Made by a program: the position numbers and the translations under genes. A stretch of 64,000 nucleotides of DNA, taken from NCBI RefSeq assembly GCF_011386835.1, contig NC_088809.1, forward strand, positions 6,988,001-7,052,000, read 5' to 3'. Positions 43,511 to 53,799 of this stretch are shown piece after piece. The DNA comes from Chrysemys picta bellii. Taxonomy: Eukaryota; Chordata; Testudines; Emydidae. The notes under the pieces were generated by a model. That model was not told where the DNA came from and made no database searches. It saw only the letters and a list, made by a program, of their open reading frames with translations. The first letter of the stretch is position 1, and each line of letters begins with the position of its first letter.

Positions 43511-44882
43511 AACATACAAGTAGATAGTTTGTGTCAATGCATTATTACAAAAATATCAGGACACTCCGACTTGTAGTCAGAGAACATGATGTCGGAAAGT
43601 GCAGATTCTGGAAATAATCTCACCTTTTCTTGCCTCTAGATTTGTATGAAATGGTTAATTTCTAAAAGGGCAACTACATTACCTTTAATAAATAACAGAA
43701 TATTCACGAACAAGACGGTTTTAGTAAGATTTGTTTCTCCCCTCCAAATGTAAAATCTTGGAAGAAGGGTGAAAATTGGGAAGGGGTAATTTACTGAGCT
43801 GGGTCAGCTGTTCCTAGTCTAAATGATAAGGGGAGGTTTTATTTTTTTTTTTTTATTGTGAGCTACCTTATGACAATTGATGATAAAAGAGCTGAGCCTT
43901 TCAAAAACCCATTTTAATAAAACACCGTATGACCTCATAGATATGCATAGGATTTAGAAATAACATGGATTTTAATGAAGGTACTTGAAAGGTATGGTGC
44001 CATATTGCAATTTTATGGAAGATCTTAGATTAATGAAATTAAACGTGAACTGCATTGTTTAGATGATGAACTTAAGGTCATATCTGCAGCGTTTGAAAGA
44101 GAAACCTTGAGTGGAGGGTGTAGAACCATTGATTTAGACCCTGGTAGACAGCTGAATAGCAAGCATTGAAGCATGAAGGTAAATTCCCATATTTCATTGT
44201 TAGAAGGTTAGCTGGTGGCTGCCAGCTTTTCAGTGATAATCACCAACCAATTCTACCCTGTTTCAAAAAAGATTTTGCCTTTGTGTGCTAAGACACTTTT
44301 AAAAACCATTACAGTTCAAAGCAGGGGTGCACTATTTAAAGAGAAGCTATTTCTGCAAAATATAAGGTGTCAATAAGTTGATGCTGTCCTTGGATAGTGA
44401 TGCTATTAAGTTCATTAGTATCATCATCTATATAAAATGCTTATAAGGAGAATTTTAGTCTGTTTGCTGTATACCCTAGAGACACCTGGTACTGCAGTTC
44501 ATAACTACATGTCACCGGTAATTAGCTCCTTTGCTCCCTTAAGATTTTTCATTATACAGTGGCCCTTTCTGGTTTAAGTACTGTTTTTCCCTCAGACTTG
44601 AAAAAAAGGAATATTTAAAAAAGAAAATTAAATACACTGTTGAACTAATGGACATAAATTGTGCACAACAGGAAAATCATTAGGAACGAAAGATTCAGGC
44701 TTTAAGGATAAGTGATAATAGGATGATACTGCCAATTACCATTTGAGAACCAAAATATTGTGATTGAGACAATGCATGGGGTCGGGGGGAGGCGGTGGAA
44801 AGGCTCCAGAGTGGCAGTTTGCTATTAAAGAGAAATTGACAAGGATGCCAAGATCAAGTTAGGCCTAACTCTGTATTTCTTG
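43511..44882. other. No gene seen
   Basis: Unique AT-leaning sequence with a T14 run at ~43839. No recognised element or gene. Confidence 0.45.
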
Positions 44883-44948
44883 GGCAAAATTCCCAGGTGG
44901 TGTAGATTGGTGTAGCTACATTGACTTCAACAGAAGATCTAGCACCTT
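44883..44948. repeat. P-family fragment
   Basis: GGCAAAATTCCCAGGTGGTG, and CTACATTGACTTCAACAGAA in the centre. Confidence 0.45.
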
Positions 44949-45004
44949 ATATCTGTTGGCAAACTCCATTAAAATCTTTCTCCCCTCTCTTCACTTATTT
45001 GTTA

Positions 45005-45090
45005 TCTGTATCAGACTATTGCCTAATGGCCCCAATCAGGATCGGGGTCCCATTGTGTTGGGTATTGTTCAAACACGTAGTAAGACACGC
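45005..45090 (-). repeat. N-type SINE tail fragment
   Basis: CCTAATGGCCCCAATCAGGA, GGGTCCCATTGTGTTGGGTA and GTTCAAACACGTAGTAAGAC. Confidence 0.65.
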
Positions 45091-46008
45091 TTACTATTTC
45101 TTTGTCTTTCTATCTATCCTACATAATGTTCTGTAAAAATAAATGCCAGTAGTTGTTATCAAACTGTGCAGTACTGAACAAATATGGAAGAATAGCCGTG
45201 TCTAGCCTAGGATTTAAGGTGTGATGTTAACTCGGCTTAGTTACCGTGTACTAAGTAACATGTTTAAAAGTCTACCACAGACAAGTCAAGCGCTGCCTTT
45301 AACAAGTGCTGAACTGATTGAATTAAAGCCTTAATGGGGTTTTTTTGCAAGCCATGGTGATAGCATTGAGATGAGAACCTGGCCCACTTGATCTAGCTCA
45401 GCTGTAATTTAATTGAGGTATATTAATAATTAGTGAGATTGTTTAAATCTTGGAGGGGCATATCTGATTGTGGGGATGAGAAAGAGACTGTCGCTGGGTA
45501 CGGAAGAATGCGGGAATAGAACAGCACATTCTCAAAGAGGAAAGGATACTTTTAGGCTCATTTACAATCCCTATTTACAATCCCCCTAATTTACATGAAT
45601 TTATGGCAAACTGTACAAAACTCTCTCATACCATGAAACCGTCTGAAAGTTGGCAGTGAGGAATTATAGAAGAAATACTGCTAGAGAATGGTGGTAAATG
45701 AGATATGATTTGTGTTCCTTTCATTAAAAAATTCCTTGTGCTCTCCCTGTGTACACTAAACAGATTGCACATGATTCATTTGTGTGTCCGTGTAGTGGTG
45801 GGAGATGGACAGAGGGATTAAACTCTTAGAGATTTCATTGCCAGTGAGGGGATTTAGGCACGCCATAGCTATTAAAATTAATGAGAATGGTGTGTCTAAA
45901 TCCCCTGGTCAGCTTTGAAAATCTTGGCCCTAGTACTTCTCTTGTAGTCATTTACAAGTGGTTCCCTTGTTGCTTATCTCCTCTCTAGGCACCATAGCAT
46001 GTATCTGA
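45091..46008. other. No gene seen; Q-like repeat at 45838-45932
   Basis: 45838-45932 has GGGGATTTAGGCACGCCATA paired with GTGTGTCTAAATCCCC, a short palindrome of Q type ending CTTTGAAAATCTTGGCCC. The rest is unrecognised. Confidence 0.45.
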
Positions 46009-46539
46009 GGGTAGGTCTACACTTATTTTGGTGCATAGAGGACAGTCACTACCCACCCAGCTAGCACGGGCATGTCTAGATGGTGAGGCACAGTTTAGGT
46101 GAGTAGAGTGCCCTACATGTCTGAATCTAGTGGGTATGTGCCCCAGAGCTGGTGCTTAGCCCATTGGGGGCCCTAAGCAGGAATATTTACAACACATATT
46201 GATAATTAAAAGGGGACTCTCTTGAGCTGCTCCGAGCCCTAATCAGTTGCTTATGCCTCGAGCCAGCTCTGATGTGCCCTACACGGCTCTCTACACACCC
46301 AAGTACTGTAGAGTCCAGTTGCTGGAGTCTCCCTGCTTCAGTGAAAGGCTCCTGCGGGGATGGGGGAGAGCCAGTGGGGGACAGCTCTGGAAGCTCCTCA
46401 CTGTCAGAACCTTTCTCCATGGCCTCCTCCCTTCTGAAGCCTTTCACTAGCTACACACCGCAATGTGGACGCAGTCTGGCTTTCACTGTGGCATGTAGCC
46501 ACCTGTAGTCTCCACACCAACACCAGTGTAGACAGGGTC
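46009..46539. mobile_element. PIF/Harbinger-like MITE (GTCTACAC-core), with nested hAT
   Basis: The left end is GGGTAGGTCTACACTTA; the right end complements to GACCCTGTCTACACTGGT. The flanks TGA (46006-46008) and TGG (46540-46542) are an imperfect 3-bp TSD. The interior includes CCCTACATGTCTGAATCTAG and TAGCTACACACCGCAATG. A hAT (46144-46271) interrupts it. The right half is less sure than the left. Confidence 0.55.
46144..46271. mobile_element. 128-bp hAT MITE nested in the MITE at 46009
   Basis: The ends are CAGAGCTGGTGC and, complemented, CAGAGCTGGCTCGAGG. An exact 8-bp TSD, ATGTGCCC, lies at 46136-46143 and 46272-46279. The ends and the GGGGGCCCTAAGCAGG interior look like an old relative of the CAGGGCCGGCTCC elements at 41054 and 52490. 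Confidence 0.85.
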
Positions 46540-46737
46540 TGGAATAATAAACACAGTTGGTAGAGGATCACATGACGATCCAGAAATGGCTCTTGTCTGT
46601 ATATTGCTTAATGTTCTGAGTAAGGGGAGCTCCTTCAGGAAAGTGCTAGCTGTAGGAAGAGGTAGGACAGTGCAGTATTTCAAAGTTGTGTCTTGCGCTT
46701 ATTAAAGATTGGTGGAAATGCAGTTCTCTCTTGTTTA

Positions 46738-47013
46738 GGGCCTGTTTCTGATGTTACTCACAACAGTTTTACACTGGTGAACTCCACTGGGGCTAGTTCT
46801 CCACTGCTCTCTACCATATATAGTCATTCACACCTGTGCAAAATGGATGCAAAATGTTAGTGTTCTACTTTAGCCACTTGTTACACAGACCATGTGCTCA
46901 CTTTGCACAGGTGTAAATGTCTACACAAGGTACAGGAGAGTGGGGAACCAGGCCCCATTGATTTTAATTAAGTTATTCCTGATTCATACCTGTGTAAGGG
47001 AGAGCAGAATCCT
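46738..47013. repeat. P-family repeat containing a second nested palindrome
   Basis: The outer copy starts GGGCCTGTTTCTGATGTTAC, reaches ACTGGTGAACTCCACTG, and resumes CATTGATTTTAATTAAGTTA with GGGAGAGCAGAATCCTGC at its end. The inner palindrome is annotated separately at 46790-46955. Confidence 0.55.
46790..46955. mobile_element. P-like palindromic MITE nested in another P copy
   Basis: 166 bp. The left end GGGCTAGTTCTCCACTGCTC pairs with the complemented right end GGGCCTGGTTCCCCACTCTC. Inner arms include TTCACACCTGTGCAAAATGG and CACTTTGCACAGGTGTAAAT. The flanks are CACTG and CATTG, which may be a degenerate TSD or the natural centre of the host palindrome. Confidence 0.6.
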
Positions 47014-47339
47014 GCTTTAAGGGGCCTGACCTAGTTTCCATTGGACTCAGTGGAAAGAATTCAGATCAATGACGACAGCAGGAGTAGGATCAAGGCCTAA
47101 TTGAAAGGCCAAATTCTGCCACTGAGCAAAACCACTCCCAAAATAGAGGCAATCTGCAGAGTAGGGAAGGATTAGGGGCCCATTGCTGTTTGAGAGCATT
47201 CATTGAAACAATGGACTATACCATCCGCCCCCGGGTCCTTCCCTAGGACTCTACTCTATTGCCATGGGTGTCTGTGTATGGTTCCTCCCTGGGTTTAGCA
47301 GGGAATCTGAACTACATCCCCTTTTTAGTCTGGTGACTT
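47014..47339. other. P-like fragments, no gene seen
   Basis: 47024-47098 has GGGCCTGACCTAGTTTCCAT and GTAGGATCAAGGCC, and 47108-47165 has GGCCAAATTCTGCCACTGAG. Both are decayed P-type pieces. Confidence 0.45.
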
Positions 47340-47760
47340 CCTGGCATGCAAATGAGTGTGACCATCAGACAGAATACAGCGCTTCATATCATATCTAATT
47401 TTGTAAAGCCGATTTGCTGAGGTTTAACAAATTCTTAACTTTTCACCTACTTGTAAATCCTTCAACAAATATTTTTTCCTTTATAAAAAAAAAAAAAAAA
47501 AACCTATGGTATTGGCTACTATACAAATGCTGACCCATTAAATCCCACTAGGAAACTTTAGGCATGTTAAATATCAATTGATTATAAAACCCATATTAAT
47601 TGATGTTTAACAGCTGTGCTAATGGAGAGGAGCTCATTACATAGCTGTTAACCCTCAACACATATATTTGAAATAATCAATTAGTATTTATTTAACATAC
47701 AATAACTTTCCTATTAAACTTAAATTAAATACCAGTTTATGGGTACCATGCAGGAAAGGC
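47340..47760. other. Repeat-free AT-rich block, candidate regulatory DNA
   Basis: It is dense in homeodomain-type cores (CATTAAAT, TATTAATTGATG, ATCAATTGATTA, ATCAATTAG) and contains an octamer-like GCATGCAAATGAG. Apart from an A18 run at 47485-47502, no repeat was recognised. This is a candidate on motif density only. Confidence 0.25.
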
Positions 47761-48016
47761 TGCACTTTGTGAGCCTGATACCAGGTTATCCCCAATCCCC
47801 CAAGGGCAGTCTTAACACATTAAGTGAAAAGTCAAAGGGTAAAAGGAGAGTATTTCCATCATCCTGAAGGTAATCGGACTTGTGGGCAATCAGCACCTTC
47901 AAAGGGGCTCAGAATCTGTTGGGATTGGGCCCATGTTGAATTGTACGGCATAGTGCCAGACAGATGAAGATTTGCTTAAGTATCTGCTAAATGAAATGGT
48001 ATCTAAGATACAGGTA

Positions 48017-48187
48017 CAACAAGGAGTCTGGTGGCACCTTAAAGACTAACAGATTTATTTGGGCATAAGCTTTCGTGGGGTTTTTACCCACGAAAGCTTA
48101 TGCCCAAATAAATCTGTTAGTCTTTAAGGTGCCACCAGACTCCTTGTTGTTTTTGTAGATACAGACTAACACGACTACCCCCCAATA
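48017..48187 (+). mobile_element. Second hairpin Penelope-like insertion
   Basis: 171 bp. The left arm, 48017-48079, is the exact reverse complement of 48087-48149 (63 nt). The right copy continues GTAGATACAGACTAACACGA. An exact 13-bp TSD, TAAGATACAGGTA, lies at 48004-48016 and 48188-48200. It has the same architecture as the 3724 insertion but differs in sequence (AAATAAATCTGTTAG versus CCAATACTTCTGTTAG), so it is another subfamily and an independent event. Confidence 0.78.
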
Positions 48188-48200
48188 TAAGATACAGGTA

Positions 48201-49770
48201 GTTCATCTCTGTACTCTCTGCAGGAGGACACGGCATGATGTCAGGACTGGCTGGAGCCTACCACCAGACAAAGGAGGGATCAAAGGGACAGGCATAGAAG
48301 AAGGGAAAGTCAGGGGGGCCCTTCTGTAGTGAGAAGAAAAGGATTGCATTTCTCACCCCTCAGCCATAGAGCTTTCACAGAAAAGAGACAAAGAGAGGGG
48401 ATAAAGCAGGATGGTTCATTCCATCCTTGTCCTGTCTGCTGGGATGGCCATTGTACCGACCCTCACCTTGTGTCACTGAACTCTAGATCTCCATGATAGG
48501 CCTCTACCACCATGTGACACCATCAGGGGTGCAGATTGCGTTATGGATACCTGCCAATTGAGAAATGATTCAAGACCTCTCAACCTACTATGAACAGGCG
48601 ATGAAACAGTAATAACCCTTGGTCCCTACTATCGTAGGTGGGATTGGAAAGGGCAATCTACAGGCGAAAGGCTCTGTAGCCTAGCACGAAGCCTTCCAGC
48701 CATCTACGAACATGATGATACTTAATTCAACTACATTTACAGACAATGCGGTAAAGTGGCTGTAGGATGTGAGCAAAGACCTGAGAAATGCTGGATGGAT
48801 TAAAGATTGCACCAACGATAAGCCTCATTTGTCCTCCTAAGCCTGGCCAATGTAGAATGTACTCCGTTAACAGAGTTACAGCTTGTAAAAATGAAGCTTT
48901 AACACTGCACTACCTTTTATGAGCTGGATCTTCAATTAAACCCCGTTTTCAATGATTAGAATTGTGATTTTAAAACAATTAAATGGAAAGTGAGTCAGAT
49001 TTCTCCAGGATAAACGTATCACCAAAAGAGCAGAGTGATGTTTTCAGACCAGTACATAGTTGTTAAATTCTGATGGAACTTGATCAGATTAAGCACTGCA
49101 AAAAAAACAACAACAACAACAAAAGGAGAAGCTTCGGCATCAGATCTTCAGGGGGTCAACCAGATTTCATCGCTCTCACATAACCTTCAACCCTGCACTT
49201 TACTCCAGGTAATCAGACCTCCATTGAAATCAGTGGAGCTCCATGTGGGTGCTGGATCAGGACCCTAAAGAAGAAGGAAAGGGCATAAAGGTGAAAGGAA
49301 AACATGATAAGAGACTTGGGGGTGAATGCTATGGTTTCACTACTACAGTGATGGGTGCTATGCAGCAGGGGTGTCTTCTTGGGGGTTGTTACCAACTTGT
49401 CCTTTTTAGATTGCTAAAGAAGAGAGAGATCCTGGCACAGTCCTGTCTAGATGGGCGATGAATCTGGCTGGGTTGTGTTCCCTAGCATGGAAAAGTTTGA
49501 GATTCACTGATCTAGAGCCATCTAAGTGAGATAGATGGATAGATTAGGTGGATAAACGGAGGCAGAGTAATGGAGCTATGTATATACAGTAGAAAAAGCA
49601 TAAAAATAGGAGAAAAGTATTTTCAGATTTAAAAGGAAAATGAAATGAAGAGAGAAAAGAGCTGAAGAAAAGACAATATAGAAAGCAAAGAGGCAGGTTG
49701 AGAAGACAGTGAAATGGGGCTAACTGGGTAGCTAGAATTGGAATGGCAAAACTAACAAGCTCAGAATGGA
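48201..49770. other. No gene seen
   Basis: It includes an (AAC)n tract at ~49107-49122 and a small P-like stretch at ~49215-49262 (CTCCATTGAAATCAGTGGAG). Frames are short and without domains. Confidence 0.45.
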
Positions 49771-49859
49771 GGGCCTGATTCTCGCCTGCTTTGCACCTCA
49801 GTTGGTGTAAATCGGAGCGGCGTGAGCTGCACCAGTTTTCATCAGTTGAGGATCTAGCC
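49771..49859. mobile_element. P-family palindromic MITE
   Basis: GGGCCTGATTCTCGCCTGCT pairs with CATCAGTTGAGGATCTAGCC. The inner arms are CAGTTGGTGTAAATCGGAGC and GAGCTGCACCAG. Confidence 0.58.
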
Positions 49860-49879
49860 ATTAGCAACCCTGCTAGCAT

Positions 49880-49949
49880 GGGGACTGATCCAAATCCCTT
49901 TGAAGTCAATGGGAATCTTGACACCAGTGGCCTTTGGATCAGGCCCATA
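49880..49949. mobile_element. P-family short palindrome (GATCCAAA type)
   Basis: GGGACTGATCCAAATCCCTT pairs with CAGTGGCCTTTGGATCAGGC. The centre is TGAAGTCAATGGGAATC. The copy at 51660 is the same type. Confidence 0.6.
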
Positions 49950-50729
49950 GTGCATGGTAACAACAATGCAGATTGTCCCCCATGTGGGAAAAACCCTTGG
50001 AGGGTACAGGCGACTGTTTTCCCCCGTGGAGTTCTCTCTGGATCATCCTTAGGGAGCGTGGCATTTTATGTCCCTCCCCTATGAAAGAAAATACAAGGGG
50101 TTTAGAGCCCCAAACCTACAGATCCTCCTAGAGGTAGAGGGGATATTTGGACCTCCAATGGCTGCACTGGATTTGCATGTTTCCAATGGGGGGTATGATA
50201 TCACTGGAATAACAGTGGTATGGCTGAGCCAGGCAAATAACTGAGGATTTTAATCAGCAGGCAGAGTTTACTGAAGGGATAAGCAGAATAAAACAGGAGG
50301 AGAACGGCAATGCTATTTGTTGAAGGTTATTATTGAGTCGGATGGAAAAATTGATCTAACCATTTTGGCTCACCTAAGAGACATCAGTGGTGTTCGTATC
50401 TGGAAAATGTTAATTGTGAGGCAGAGTGAGTTTACTTTGCAGTTGGTTTTTGTGCATAATGTATGGTGTGGATTGCAACCTCCCACTGAAATCTCTTTGA
50501 GTTTTGCCATTCACTAAAATGGAAACAGGTCCTTGCCGTTTTCTGGAGGACTGTATCATTTGTCTGAGCCAGGGGTGTGTACCATTTGTATGAGCACTTG
50601 CACCCAGAGTTGTGTGATTATTTTTCACCACTTGTGGTACATCACTTTTTTTCTTTTTTACAGTTTGTAGAAACACTTCCACCCCCAGGAATTTTCACTG
50701 GAATCGTTAGATTTCTGCTGCAGCCAAAA
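49950..50729. other. No gene seen
   Basis: No recognised element or gene. Confidence 0.45.
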
Positions 50730-50940
50730 GGGTAGTATTTATTATTTATTGTTTATTGTATTTATTTGTTATTCTTTGTAAAGCCACAGACCCACAAGCA
50801 AGATTTGGACCCTTTGTGTTAGGTGACATATGTTAAGAGACAATGACAATCACTACCTCCCAAAGAGCTTACTATCTAAATAGACAAGACAGTCAAAGAA
50901 TTGGGGATAAGGGATATAACATAGAAACAGAATGAACAAT
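50730..50940 (-). repeat. N-type SINE tail, extended copy
   Basis: TATTTATTATTTATTGTTTA, CCCTTTGTGTTAGGTGACAT, TCCCAAAGAGCTTACTATCT and AAATAGACAAGACAGTCAAA. Confidence 0.68.
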
Positions 50941-51659
50941 ATGATGGTTTGCAAATGTCATGTTAGTTCCATGATTATTGTTCTGTTCTTTTCTTTTTTA
51001 ATATTTTGAAGTGGGTGCCATTGAAATTCCTCCCGGATCACTCTAAATGCGAGCAAGGCCTGCAAAGGCCAAGATGGTTATGTTAGGAAGATAGAGACTG
51101 ATATAAGCGATAAACAGAGGGCTTTAAAAAACTGAAAACAAATGATCGGGGGTCTGACTTGCATGGGAGTTTTGGGTACACAAGGAATGCTTCAGCAAGC
51201 CCTGGTGAAGAGGAAGAAGTGTTGTCTCTGGCTGATCTATTAAAAATAAGCAGAAGCAAGTTATAAAACAATGCAGTGGAGCGGAAAAGAAACGCTGACT
51301 TTCTTTTCAAGGCAAAATTTTGAGGTAATCAGAATTTTGTTATGCATTTCTTAAGATAGTCAATTTAATCTCTCTCCCGCCCCCCTCTCTTTCCATGCAT
51401 AAAATCAAGCATGTGAAATTTTTCTTAGGATATGAGGTAACAAGTTCCTATTACCTAGAAATTTTGCCTTGGAGAAATGATAACCGAGAAAAATTTCCTA
51501 GGGGAAGAAAAAGGCAAAGAATACTGGAGAATGATTTTGGTTTAATCAGCCATAGGTACTGTAGTGACAGAAGTGAATTCAAGTACTAGATTATCAAGAA
51601 ACACTCACATACGGGAATAACAGTGTTGCTTCCTACTGTCTAAGTAGTTTAGTCATCAA
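50941..51659. other. No gene seen
   Basis: Unrecognised sequence; short frames only. Confidence 0.45.
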
Positions 51660-51731
51660 GGACCTAATCCAGAGCCCATTGATATCAATGGAAAGACTCT
51701 GATGGATTTCAGTAGGATTTGGATCAGCCCC
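51660..51731. mobile_element. P-family short palindrome (GATCCAAA type)
   Basis: GGACCTAATCCAGAGCCCAT then TGATATCAATGGAAAGACTC pairs with AGGATTTGGATCAGCCCC. Almost the entire element is one hairpin. Confidence 0.6.
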
Positions 51732-52176
51732 CATCTGTGCTCTGCTTTTCTTCCGAATGTTCCTATGCCCCTTAGATGTCCATTGGTGGAGGTTTTTTCT
51801 TCCAGAGAGTCAGTAATTCCCTAAGAGAAAGTAAGAGTGCCCATGCTTTTATTTTTCTAGTGTAGGGTCAGACTAGGAGGGGATCCACCATTCAGGAGTC
51901 TCCTTCTCTGTCTCTAACTCAGGTCTCTATGTTAGATCTGAAAGAAGGGTTGAAGGGAAATAAAATTGGGCCTTCCTTCTGGGTTAATCCTGTCCTCCCT
52001 CCCCCATGTCTCCTCGTCCCAGGTGCTGGAGTGCTCCACCACGTGTTATATCTTACTCTTGCATCGTTCTTCTTTAATCATCAGAAGCACCAATAACTAT
52101 GGGTTTGGGGAACATCTGACCTGACCTCTGCTATTGAGCCATTTGCTTGATTAACCAGATGCTGAGACACCCACCC
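51732..52176. other. No gene seen
   Basis: CT-leaning sequence without recognisable elements. Confidence 0.45.
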
Positions 52177-52179
52177 TAA

Positions 52180-52453
52180 GGCTAGGTCTACACTACCTGC
52201 CTGAATCGGCGGGTAGAAATCGACCTCTCGGGGATCGATTTATGGGACGCGACAATTGATCCCCGAATCGACGCTCTTACTCCACCAGCAGAGGTGGGAG
52301 TAAGCGCAGTCGACGGGAAGCCGCAGAGGTCGATTTTGCCGCCGTCATAACAGCGGGGTAAGTCGGCTGCGATACGTCGAATTCAGCTACGCTATTCGCG
52401 TAGCTGAATTTGCGTATCTTAAATTGACCTCCCCCCGTAGTGAAGACCTGCCC
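52180..52453. mobile_element. PIF/Harbinger-like MITE (GTCTACAC-core) with TAA target duplication
   Basis: 274 bp. The ends are GGCTAGGTCTACACTA and, complemented, GGGCAGGTCTTCACTA. A TAA TSD lies at 52177-52179 and 52454-52456. The interior has inverted GGGGATCGATT/TTGATCCCC arms, and AATTCAGCTACG and CGTAGCTGAATT forming a hairpin as in the MITE at 210. It is unusually rich in CpG and TCGA sites, which suggests modest age. Confidence 0.85.
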
Positions 52454-52489
52454 TAAGCTACTCCTCAAGGCCTGCCTTCTCCTCACTCA

Positions 52490-52941
52490 CAGGGCCGGCT
52501 CTGGCTTTTTGGCCGCCCCAAGCAAAAAAAAAAAACGGGGCAGCACAGAACGGCAAAGCAAAAAAAAAAAAAAAAAACCAAAAACCTGCGGCGCGGCCGG
52601 AGCCCGGGTGCAGGGGGACCGGCTGGGGGGGGGGGGGGGAGGAGGAGGAAGCGGGCAGGAGAGAGAGAGAAGGGGGCGGTCAGGGCTGCGCCACCTCCTG
52701 CCACCTGCCGCGAGGGCTCCGCTCCGGTCGGCGGGGCGGGAAGGAAGAGGACTGCCCTGTAGGGCGCTCTGGTTCTCCGCGCCGCTGCCCCCTACAGGGC
52801 AGCCGGAGTGGAACAAGAACAAAAACAAAAACAAACAAAAAAAAAAGCGGCCGTGCCGCCCTAGGATTGGGCAGAATGCCCCTTGAACAATCTGCCGCCC
52901 CAAGCACCAGCTTGCTCAGCTGGTGCCTGGAGCCGGCCCTG
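52490..52941. mobile_element. 452-bp GC-rich hAT MITE (CAGGGCCGGCTC family)
   Basis: The ends are CAGGGCCGGCTC and, complemented, CAGGGCCGGCTCCAGG. An exact 8-bp TSD, CTCACTCA, lies at 52482-52489 and 52942-52949. The right ~80 bp (CGCCCCAAGCACCAGCTTG) matches the 41054 copy (CGCCCCAAGCACCTGCTTG), while the interior is different and very GC-rich with A12, A17 and G~17 runs and a GCCCTGTAGGGCG / CCCTACAGGGCAGCC inverted pair. The 148-codon frame here is low-complexity and not a gene. Confidence 0.9.
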
Positions 52942-52949
52942 CTCACTCA

Positions 52950-53159
52950 GACGCTTCCTGAGGACACACTTCTGCCATGATGCTTGCCTGAAATTTGCCC
53001 ATTAATTATGGCTCAGGAGAGGACTGGTTGGATGTGTATTACACACACAACGCAAAAGCAAAGAAACAGAGACCAAGAGGGTAACCGTCCATGCACCAGC
53101 CTCCTTTGATATTGCTTCCAGCTCCTCCCATCCTTTGTTTCTTGTTGTCTTGTAAGTTA
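52950..53159. other. No gene seen
   Basis: Unrecognised sequence. Confidence 0.4.
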
Positions 53160-53440
53160 AACTGGGAGTCAGGATACTTGGCTCTCTGCAGGCTTACTGC
53201 GTGGCCACGGACGAGTCATTTAGGCAGAGATGAGAGTTGGGCACTGAACTCTGATGGCCAGCTTTGAAAATCTTAGCTTCAGCTTCTTTATGTCTGTTTT
53301 CTCTCCTTTCTAATGAGGATAATACGTTCCCTCCACGCAGGGAGCAGTTGTGAGAGTTAATTCGTTAATGTTTGCAAGGTGCTTTGAGATCCTCAGATGG
53401 CAGACAAAGGGCAAAGTGTCATTTTAATGTTATTTTTGTT
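53160..53440 (+). repeat. MIR-like SINE, sense orientation, with Q-like insertion
   Basis: ACTGGGAGTCAGGATACTTG and GTGGCCACGGACGAGTCATT at the left, then CTAATGAGGATAATACGTTC, CGCAGGGAGCAGTTGTGAGA and AAGGTGCTTTGAGATCCTCA. Between them 53225-53285 carries GGCCAGCTTTGAAAATCTTA, a Q-type fragment probably inserted in the SINE. Confidence 0.62.
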
Positions 53441-53750
53441 CTTCATGGGGCCACTCCTGTAAACTGCTGAGTGCCCTCAGCGGCCATCTATCCAATGTAG
53501 CTAATCTAGCCCAGGTCCTATATTGGCACCCAATCATCATTGTCTCTCAGCCCACCTTGCAGGCCTCAGCCATAAATTGTGATTTCAAAGGAAGATTATT
53601 TTGTTTATTTGTTTTCTAAAGGACAGAATTAAAGCGAGACTCACCTGGGCCCTCTGCACATTATTGCCCTGGGCGTCCACAACATGACTGTATTTCCCAC
53701 AGTGTTATTTACTGACTTTTTCTATTTGCTGAGAAAACCTTGTTTGATAT
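53441..53750. other. No gene seen
   Basis: Unrecognised sequence before the microsatellite. Confidence 0.4.
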
Positions 53751-53758
53751 GTGCGTGC

Positions 53759-53792
<34 letters not shown>
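53751..53792. repeat. (GT)n microsatellite with GTGC start
   Basis: GTGCGTGCGTGCGTGTGTGT continuing as pure GT for about 42 bp. Confidence 0.92.
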
Positions 53793-53794
<2 letters not shown>

Positions 53795-53799
53795 AGGAG

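Noticed and set aside
52440..52903. 148- and 138-codon frames on both strands
   Set aside because: They are low-complexity products of poly-A, poly-G and GC-rich sequence inside a hAT MITE with exact TSDs.
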